From Oceanospirillum sp047518265 (GTDB taxonomy: Bacteria > Pseudomonadota > Gammaproteobacteria > Pseudomonadales > Halomonadaceae): DNA of 64,000 nucleotides. Shown piece by piece: positions 58,584 through 64,000 of the stretch. The stretch spans positions 105,295-169,294 of the forward strand of contig JAKZRG010000001.1 in the NCBI GenBank assembly GCA_047518265.1, read 5' to 3'. The notes beneath the pieces are model-generated. The model was not told the origin of the DNA. It did not search any database and saw nothing but the letters and a program-made list of their open reading frames with translations. Position 1 is the stretch's first letter. Each line of letters opens with the position of its first letter. Made by a program: the position numbers and the translations under genes.

Positions 58584-61391
58584 ATGAGCGACTATAAAAG
58601 CACATTAAATCTTCCAGAAACTGATTTTCCAATGCGCGGCAATCTGCCTAACCGTGAGCCTTCTCGTTTGGCTCGCTGGGATGAAATTGGCCTATACGAC
58701 AAACTGCGTAAAGCTGGTGAAGGTCGTCCAAAGTTTGTTTTGCACGATGGCCCTCCGTACGCCAATGGCGATATTCATATCGGCCATGCGGTTAATAAAA
58801 TTCTGAAAGATATGATTGTTAAGTCCCGTACGCTATCAGGCTTTGATGCGCCATACGTACCGGGTTGGGATTGTCATGGTCTGCCTATTGAGCACAAAGT
58901 TGAAACCATGATTGGTCGTGCTGGCGACAAAGTGCCTTTCCGTGAATTCCGTCAGAAATGTCGTGAATATGCGGCTAAACAGGTTAATGGCCAGAAGGCA
59001 GGTTTTGTTCGCTTAGGTATTCTGGGTGACTGGGATAAACCATACCTGACGATGAACTACGAAACAGAGGCAAACATTGTTCGCGCTCTGGGGCGTATTC
59101 AGGATAATGGTCATCTAGTCAAAGGTTATAAGCCTGTTTACTGGAGTGTTGTGGGGCAGTCTGCTTTGGCTGAAGCGGAAGTTGAGTATCAGGATAAGAC
59201 CTCCATTGCTCTGGATGTGGCGTTTACCTTTACGGATCAAGCTAAAGTGCTTGAGTTGTTTGGTAATCCTGCGGGCTCAGGTGATGTGTCTGTAGTGATC
59301 TGGACGACGACTGCTTGGACGCTTCCTGTAAACCAAGCAGTATCTTTGAATGCTGATTTGGATTATGCGCTAGTACAGCTACGTGATCAGCGTTTTGTTC
59401 TGGCGGCATCCATGGTCGATGACATCATGTCTCGTTGGGGTGAAGAACCTTATGAAGTACTGGCAACAGCTTCTGGTCAAGCGCTAGAAAACCTCCTGTT
59501 AAAACATCCGTTTTTTGATAAGCAGGTTCCCGTTATTTTGGGTGATCACGTGACCACGGATGCGGGTACTGGTGCGGTGCATACTGCTCCTGATCACGGT
59601 TTGGAAGATTTCAATGTAGGTAAAGCCTATGGTCTAGGCACTATTAACCTAGTTCAGGCTAATGGCGTTTATACCGAAGATGCTGGCGAGTTTGCAGGTG
59701 TGCACGTTTATAAGGCAGATAAGCCGGTGATGGATGCTCTGCAACGTGAAGGCAAGCTAGTGCATCACAAAGCTTTTGAGCATAGCTATCCTCATTGCTG
59801 GCGTACTAAAACTCCACTGATCTACCGTGCAACGCCTCAGTGGTTTATCTCAATGGAAGAGAAAGGCCTGAAAAATGATGCGTTAGAAGCGATCAAGGGT
59901 GTGCAATGGTTTCCTGGTTGGGGCCAAAGCCGCATTGAGTCCATGGTCGATCAGAGTCCCGATTGGTGTGTTTCCCGTCAGCGTACTTGGGGCGTGCCGA
60001 TTACTCTGTTCATCAATAAAGCGACAGACGAACTGCACCCAAATACTTCAGAGTTGTTTGAAAAAGTCGCAGCACTGATCGAAAAAGACGGTATTGATGC
60101 TTGGTTCGAGTTGGATGCGGCTGAGTTGTTAGGTGACGATGCAGATCAGTACTATAAGGTAACGGATACACTGGATGTATGGTTTGATTCTGGTGTGACT
60201 CATCACTCTGTACTGCGTACCCGTGATGAGCTGACCTTCCCGGCAGATTTATACCTAGAAGGTTCGGATCAACACCGTGGTTGGTTCCAGTCCTCTCTGA
60301 AAACCTCTATTGCTATTAATGGTTGTGCGCCTTACAAGCAGGTTCTGACACACGGCTTTACCGTGGATGAGAAGGGCTACAAGATGTCCAAGTCCTTAGG
60401 CAACGTGATTGCTCCTAAGGAAGTAACGGATACTCTGGGTGGTGATATCCTGCGCCTTTGGGTTGCAGCAACCGATTATTCTGGTGAGATGGCGGTTTCT
60501 AAACAGATTCTGCAGCGTACTTCAGATTCCTATCGTCGTATTCGTAATACTGCGCGTTTCTTATTGGCAAACCTGAACGGCTTCAATCCAGAAACGGATA
60601 TGGTGAAGCCAGATGAGATGTTATCTCTGGATCAGTGGGCGGTTGATCGTACTTTACAGCTACAAAATGAGTTGCTGGAAGCTTATGAGGAGTATCATTT
60701 CCTGAGTATCTATCAGAAAGTGCATAACTTCTGTGCTCAGGATCTGGGTGGTTTCTATCTGGATATTATTAAAGATCGTCAGTATACGGCTCAACCTAAT
60801 AGCTTGGCTCGCCGCTCTTGTCAGACGGCTCTGTATCATATTGCCGAAGCTTTGGTTCGTTGGGTTGCACCGATTCTGACCTTTACTGCAGAAGAGATTT
60901 ACGAAAATATCCCAGGTAAGCGTGAAGAGTCTATCTATCTAACGACTTGGTATGACGGCTTATTTGAGATGCAGGAAAGCGGTGAGATGAACCGTGATTA
61001 CTGGAACCGCGTAATGGACGTTAAAGAAGCGGTGAATAAGGCATTAGAAGATGCCCGTAGTGCGGGTCAGATCAAAGGTTCTCTGGCAACAGAAGTTACT
61101 CTGTTCGCAGATGAAGAGCTAGAAGGTCTGATTAATCGCTTGGGGAATGAGTTGCGCTTTGTACTGTTAACTTCGGCAGCAGAGGTTAAACCTCTAGCTG
61201 AGGCAGGCGATGCAGCTGAAACAGAGCTTAAAGGGTTGAAAGTGGCAGTGTCGGGTTCTGAGCATGCTAAGTGTGGTCGCTGTTGGCACCTCAACGAAGA
61301 AGTTGGCAAGCATGAAGAGCATCCTGAACTTTGCGGTCGCTGCGTGTCTAACTTGGAAGATGGTGTAGGTGAGCAGCGTCAGTTTGCCTAA
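58584..61391 (+). CDS. ileS: Isoleucyl-tRNA synthetase
   Basis: 935 residues. Class I synthetase: the HIGH motif is PPYANGDIHIGHAVNK (residues 57-72) and the KMSKS motif is YKMSKSLGNVI. The editing (CP1) domain is present, including TAPDHG. The C-terminal zinc-binding Cys residues are CGRCWHLN and LCGRCV. The N-terminal sequence and zinc end indicate the bacterial type 1 form, sensitive to mupirocin in principle. It follows ribF and precedes lspA, the standard order. Confidence 0.98.
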   Translation: MSDYKSTLNLPETDFPMRGNLPNREPSRLARWDEIGLYDKLRKAGEGRPKFVLHDGPPYANGDIHIGHAVNKILKDMIVKSRTLSGFDAPYVPGWDCHGLPIEHKVETMIGRAGDKVPFREFRQKCREYAAKQVNGQKAGFVRLGILGDWDKPYLTMNYETEANIVRALGRIQDNGHLVKGYKPVYWSVVGQSALAEAEVEYQDKTSIALDVAFTFTDQAKVLELFGNPAGSGDVSVVIWTTTAWTLPVNQAVSLNADLDYALVQLRDQRFVLAASMVDDIMSRWGEEPYEVLATASGQALENLLLKHPFFDKQVPVILGDHVTTDAGTGAVHTAPDHGLEDFNVGKAYGLGTINLVQANGVYTEDAGEFAGVHVYKADKPVMDALQREGKLVHHKAFEHSYPHCWRTKTPLIYRATPQWFISMEEKGLKNDALEAIKGVQWFPGWGQSRIESMVDQSPDWCVSRQRTWGVPITLFINKATDELHPNTSELFEKVAALIEKDGIDAWFELDAAELLGDDADQYYKVTDTLDVWFDSGVTHHSVLRTRDELTFPADLYLEGSDQHRGWFQSSLKTSIAINGCAPYKQVLTHGFTVDEKGYKMSKSLGNVIAPKEVTDTLGGDILRLWVAATDYSGEMAVSKQILQRTSDSYRRIRNTARFLLANLNGFNPETDMVKPDEMLSLDQWAVDRTLQLQNELLEAYEEYHFLSIYQKVHNFCAQDLGGFYLDIIKDRQYTAQPNSLARRSCQTALYHIAEALVRWVAPILTFTAEEIYENIPGKREESIYLTTWYDGLFEMQESGEMNRDYWNRVMDVKEAVNKALEDARSAGQIKGSLATEVTLFADEELEGLINRLGNELRFVLLTSAAEVKPLAEAGDAAETELKGLKVAVSGSEHAKCGRCWHLNEEVGKHEEHPELCGRCVSNLEDGVGEQRQFA

Positions 61392-61484
61392 GCTTTGAAC
61401 CGCTGATGTTTCTGGCTGTCGATGTTGGTGTTATGTCAATCGACATCGATGGCTACGGATCTCTAGTCAATAAACGGTTAACTG

Positions 61485-62099
61485 ATGACAAGCAACGATA
61501 TGATAAACAAGGATGAAAACCGAAACGGGTCAGCTAATGCTGGCCCGTCTCTGTCTAGTAACCCTCAGTCAGGGCGTTATGGTAATAACTCTCCTTTGTT
61601 GGATGAGCAAAAAGTTAGCAAATGGGGGCAACTAAAATGGCTGTGGTTAACGGTCTTTGTGGTTGTAATCGACCTGGTTACTAAAGCTTGGGTTTCAAAT
61701 ACATTTCGTTATGGTGAAATGTTAGAAGTTTTGCCAATCTTCGATCTGACCTTGCTGCATAATAAGGGTGCTGCTTTTAGCTTTTTAGCCAATGAAGGTG
61801 GTTGGCAGCGTTGGTTTTTTGCTGTAATCGCTATCGTGGTTAGCGGTGTTTTATTGGTGTGGCTAAAACGCTTGAAACCTAATGAAACTTGGCTGGCTAT
61901 TGCTTTGGCCATGGTGCTGGGTGGCGCTTTAGGGAATCTGCACGATAGAGTACTGCTGGGTTATGTAGTGGATTTTCTGTTTTTCCATTGGGAGAATAAT
62001 TACTTTCCAGCATTTAATCTGGCGGACAGTGCTATTAGCTTGGGTGCCGGCATGTTGATTGTAGATATGATTCGCAATCCAGAGAGCAAAAAATCCTGA
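61485..62099 (+). CDS. lspA: Prolipoprotein signal peptidase with N-terminal extension
   Basis: 204 residues against about 160-170 usual. Four membrane segments start at about residue 50. The catalytic aspartates are Asp154 in GNLHDRV and Asp181 in FNLADSAI. It removes the signal peptide of lipoproteins after diacylglyceryl modification. The first 45 residues are polar and Asn/Ser-rich with no family counterpart; there is no good ribosome-binding site for the ATG at 61485, but no later Met lies before the first membrane helix. It lies in the ileS-lspA-fkpB-ispH run. Confidence 0.94.
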   Translation: MTSNDMINKDENRNGSANAGPSLSSNPQSGRYGNNSPLLDEQKVSKWGQLKWLWLTVFVVVIDLVTKAWVSNTFRYGEMLEVLPIFDLTLLHNKGAAFSFLANEGGWQRWFFAVIAIVVSGVLLVWLKRLKPNETWLAIALAMVLGGALGNLHDRVLLGYVVDFLFFHWENNYFPAFNLADSAISLGAGMLIVDMIRNPESKKS

Positions 62100-62225
62100 T
62101 CTTTATTTGATCTGGATTTATCAAATATTTTTCTTTCTCGTTCTTGTTCTCATCTATAGAGGTGAGGCGAGATGAGAGTATTAGACAAACTCAAGATAAG
62201 CCCACAAGAGTGGAAGGTAGTGATG

Positions 62226-62687
62226 ATGAGCGAGCAACAAATCGGGCCAGGGACACAGGTAACGTTACATTTTTCCCTTAAGCTGGAAGAAGGTGCAGTG
62301 GTCGATAGCACATTTGATAAAGCTCCTGCTAGCTTTGCTGTTGGTGATGGTAATCTGCCAGAAGGCTTTGAAGAGTTATTGCACGGTTTGACTGCTGGGA
62401 GTAAGCAGACCTTTACCGTAGGGCCAGAAAAAGCGTTTGGTCAACATAACCCAAGTAATGTACAGGCCATAGCGCGTAGCCAGTTTTCCGATGATATGCA
62501 GTTGGAAGAAGGTATGATGATTAGTTTTTCTGATAAAGCCAATGGTGAGCTGCCCGGTGTGGTTGCAAGCTTTGATGAAAAGAATGTTCAGGTGGACTTT
62601 AATCACCCTCTGGCAGGCCGTACGCTAATTTTTGATGTTGAAGTGATCTCGGTTGTTGATGCTCCAGAAAATGTATCTGCAGAATAA
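62226..62687 (+). CDS. fkpB: FKBP-type peptidyl-prolyl isomerase (SlpA-like)
   Basis: About 153 residues from the ATG at 62226, preferred because AAGG lies 8 bases upstream; the frame extends 18 codons further. The FKBP domain (VTLHFSLKLEEGAVVDSTF) is interrupted by an insert-in-flap domain (about 70-120) as in SlyD/SlpA proteins, but there is no His-rich metal-binding tail. It is a cytoplasmic proline isomerase and chaperone. It lies between lspA and ispH, the conserved position of fkpB in gammaproteobacteria. Confidence 0.93.
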   Translation: MSEQQIGPGTQVTLHFSLKLEEGAVVDSTFDKAPASFAVGDGNLPEGFEELLHGLTAGSKQTFTVGPEKAFGQHNPSNVQAIARSQFSDDMQLEEGMMISFSDKANGELPGVVASFDEKNVQVDFNHPLAGRTLIFDVEVISVVDAPENVSAE

Positions 62688-62741
62688 GTTAGTTGATAAA
62701 GAAGATAAAAAGCGAGTCCCTTGATGATAAGTGAGCAGCCT

Positions 62742-63689
62742 ATGCAGATTTTGTTAGCCAATCCTCGAGGGTTTTGTGCCGGCGTTGATAGAGCAATTGA
62801 GATTGTTAATCGAGCATTAGAGATGTTCGAACCGCCAATCTATGTGCGTCATGAAGTGGTGCATAATAAGTTTGTGGTTAATGATCTGCGTAACCGAGGG
62901 GCGGTGTTTGTTGATGAGTTGGATGAAGTGCCAGACGATACTATTGTGATCTTTAGTGCCCATGGAGTATCTAAAGCGGTTCAGGATGAAGCAGATCGTA
63001 GAGGGTTAAAGGTCTTTGATGCGACGTGTCCTTTGGTGACCAAGGTGCACCTAGAGGTATTAAGATACAGCAAGCAGGGTCATGAATGTGTCCTGATTGG
63101 TCATGCCGGTCACCCTGAAGTAGAAGGTACTATGGGGCGTTATGATGCCTCTTCAGGCGGTGCTATCTATTTGGTAGAAAATGAGTCCGATGTAAAGCAA
63201 TTGCAAGTAAAGAACCCATCTAAGCTGGCTTACGTCACCCAGACTACGCTTTCTATGGATGATACAGCTCGGGTTATCGATGCTTTACGACAAACATTTC
63301 CGCTAATCGAGGGGCCGAAGAAAGATGATATTTGTTATGCCACCCAAAATCGGCAGGATGCAGTAAAGCAGTTGGCAGAAGAGGTTGATCTTGTCTTGGT
63401 TGTTGGCTCGCCTAATAGCTCTAACTCTAATCGTTTGCGGGAACTGTCGGAGCGTATAGGTACTCAGGCTTATTTAATCGATAATGCTGATGAGATTCAA
63501 ACGGATTGGTTGCAGGCTGCAGGTCAGATCGGAATTACAGCGGGAGCATCGGCGCCTGCTGTTCTAGTGGAGCAAGTCATTGGGCGCTTAAAAGAGTTAG
63601 GTGCGGATCATCCCAGAGAGCTATCTGGTCGAGAAGAAAATATTGTTTTTTCTATTCCGAAAGAGCTGCGTTTAACCGAAATTGATTAG
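62742..63689 (+). CDS. ispH: 4-hydroxy-3-methylbut-2-enyl diphosphate reductase
   Basis: About 315 residues from the ATG at 62742 (MQILLANPRGFCAGVDRAI), matching the E. coli start; the frame extends 7 codons upstream. Three conserved Cys bind the iron-sulfur cluster: FCAGVD, DATCPLV and DDICYAT. It performs the last step of the MEP isoprenoid pathway, making isopentenyl and dimethylallyl diphosphate. Last gene of the ileS-lspA-fkpB-ispH run. Confidence 0.97.
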   Translation: MQILLANPRGFCAGVDRAIEIVNRALEMFEPPIYVRHEVVHNKFVVNDLRNRGAVFVDELDEVPDDTIVIFSAHGVSKAVQDEADRRGLKVFDATCPLVTKVHLEVLRYSKQGHECVLIGHAGHPEVEGTMGRYDASSGGAIYLVENESDVKQLQVKNPSKLAYVTQTTLSMDDTARVIDALRQTFPLIEGPKKDDICYATQNRQDAVKQLAEEVDLVLVVGSPNSSNSNRLRELSERIGTQAYLIDNADEIQTDWLQAAGQIGITAGASAPAVLVEQVIGRLKELGADHPRELSGREENIVFSIPKELRLTEID

Positions 63690-63697
63690 TCTGAGTA

Positions 63698-63806
63698 TTA
63701 TACCAATCCCGATAATTTCTTATAGATGAAGAATAAGGAAAAACTGGATCACTCTAAATGTATTCGAAGAGTGTTGCCACTAACAACTTATCGGGAATGG
63801 TGTTAA
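63698..63806. mobile_element. Possible MITE-like inverted-repeat element
   Basis: TTATACCAATCCCGATAA at 63698-63715 and TTATCGGGAATGGTGTTAA at 63788-63806 are imperfect terminal inverted repeats (about 15 of 18 paired) around about 70 bases. Inside is a smaller inverted repeat CACTCT/AGAGTG. There is no coding capacity. It sits 8 bases past the ispH stop. No second copy was seen in the window, so mobility is unproven. Confidence 0.4.
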
Positions 63807-63859
63807 GTGTCTGTAGTCAGTTGATATTCCTTGGTCTCTACTGCTTAAAGTAATCCTCT

Positions 63860-63883
63860 AAATGCCCGCGTTAGCGGGCATTT
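63860..63883 (+). terminator. Intrinsic terminator downstream of ispH
   Basis: AAATGCCCGC-GTTA-GCGGGCATTT is a perfect 10-bp stem with a 4-base loop; a short T run follows. It probably ends the ispH transcript. The last 117 bases of the window beyond it contain nothing I can assign. Confidence 0.85.
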
Positions 63884-64000
63884 GGGCATTTGCTTCATTG
63901 CTTTTTGTGTGCTTTTATCTTTATTGGCTTTGAAAAGCCTATTCTGTCGTTGCCTCTCCCTGTCTTTTGAAGAATATCCTCTTTTCTTCTTTTTAACCCT

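Overview
The window looks like the chromosome of a marine gammaproteobacterium, most like the Oceanospirillales/Pseudomonadales side. The basis is the gene content and order: fabA-fabB, glnA with ntrBC, holD-rimI, ispB divergent from rplU-rpmA-obgE-proB, and rpsT-murJ-ribF-ileS-lspA-fkpB-ispH. Nearly all of it is ordinary, well-packed core genome. I see no rRNA or tRNA gene, CRISPR array, prophage or intact insertion sequence. Species cannot be fixed by eye.

Region 1 (1-12.3 kb) is the accessory part. A giant acidic surface or secreted protein of about 2761 residues (3029-11314, minus) has a BapA-like N-terminal module and a long array of Ig-like repeats, with no Sec signal peptide. The array carries 48 copies of the tripeptide Gly-Glu-Asp. 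Immediately downstream on the same strand is a TPR-sulfotransferase fusion (120-2822). A gene-free stretch of about 1 kb lies upstream of the adhesin. The proposal that the sulfotransferase modifies the adhesin is inference.

Region 2 (12.3-29.8 kb): fabB and fabA for unsaturated fatty acid synthesis, a chemoreceptor without a periplasmic sensor, a CbiX-type chelatase, a TIGR01777 epimerase, a degenerate HD-GYP protein, rapA, an orphan lipoprotein, a membrane thioredoxin, leuA, a divergent holD with rimI, a zapB-like gene, a second chemoreceptor and trmL.

Region 3 (29.9-36.5 kb) is a nitrogen-control block: ntrC, ntrB and glnA. glnA has a clear sigma-54 promoter with two upstream NtrC-type dyads, and a perfect NtrC-type dyad with a candidate sigma-54 promoter precedes ntrB. 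Next come a TusA-like protein and a PP-loop ATPase that may form a tRNA-thiolation pair.

Region 4 (36.6-51.4 kb): typA, a prolyl 4-hydroxylase-like oxygenase, fkpA, DUF4124 and TIGR02444 genes, an ABC-F ATPase, an SDR, dtd, an HDOD protein, a CoA-binding protein, an unknown membrane protein, a YqaA-like protein, a PAS-PAS-GGDEF-EAL protein with a degenerate GGDEF site, and ispB.

Region 5 (51.6-63.7 kb) is a plus-strand housekeeping run: rplU, rpmA, obgE, proB, rpsT, murJ, ribF, ileS, lspA, fkpB, ispH. It ends in a short MITE-like inverted-repeat element and a terminator.
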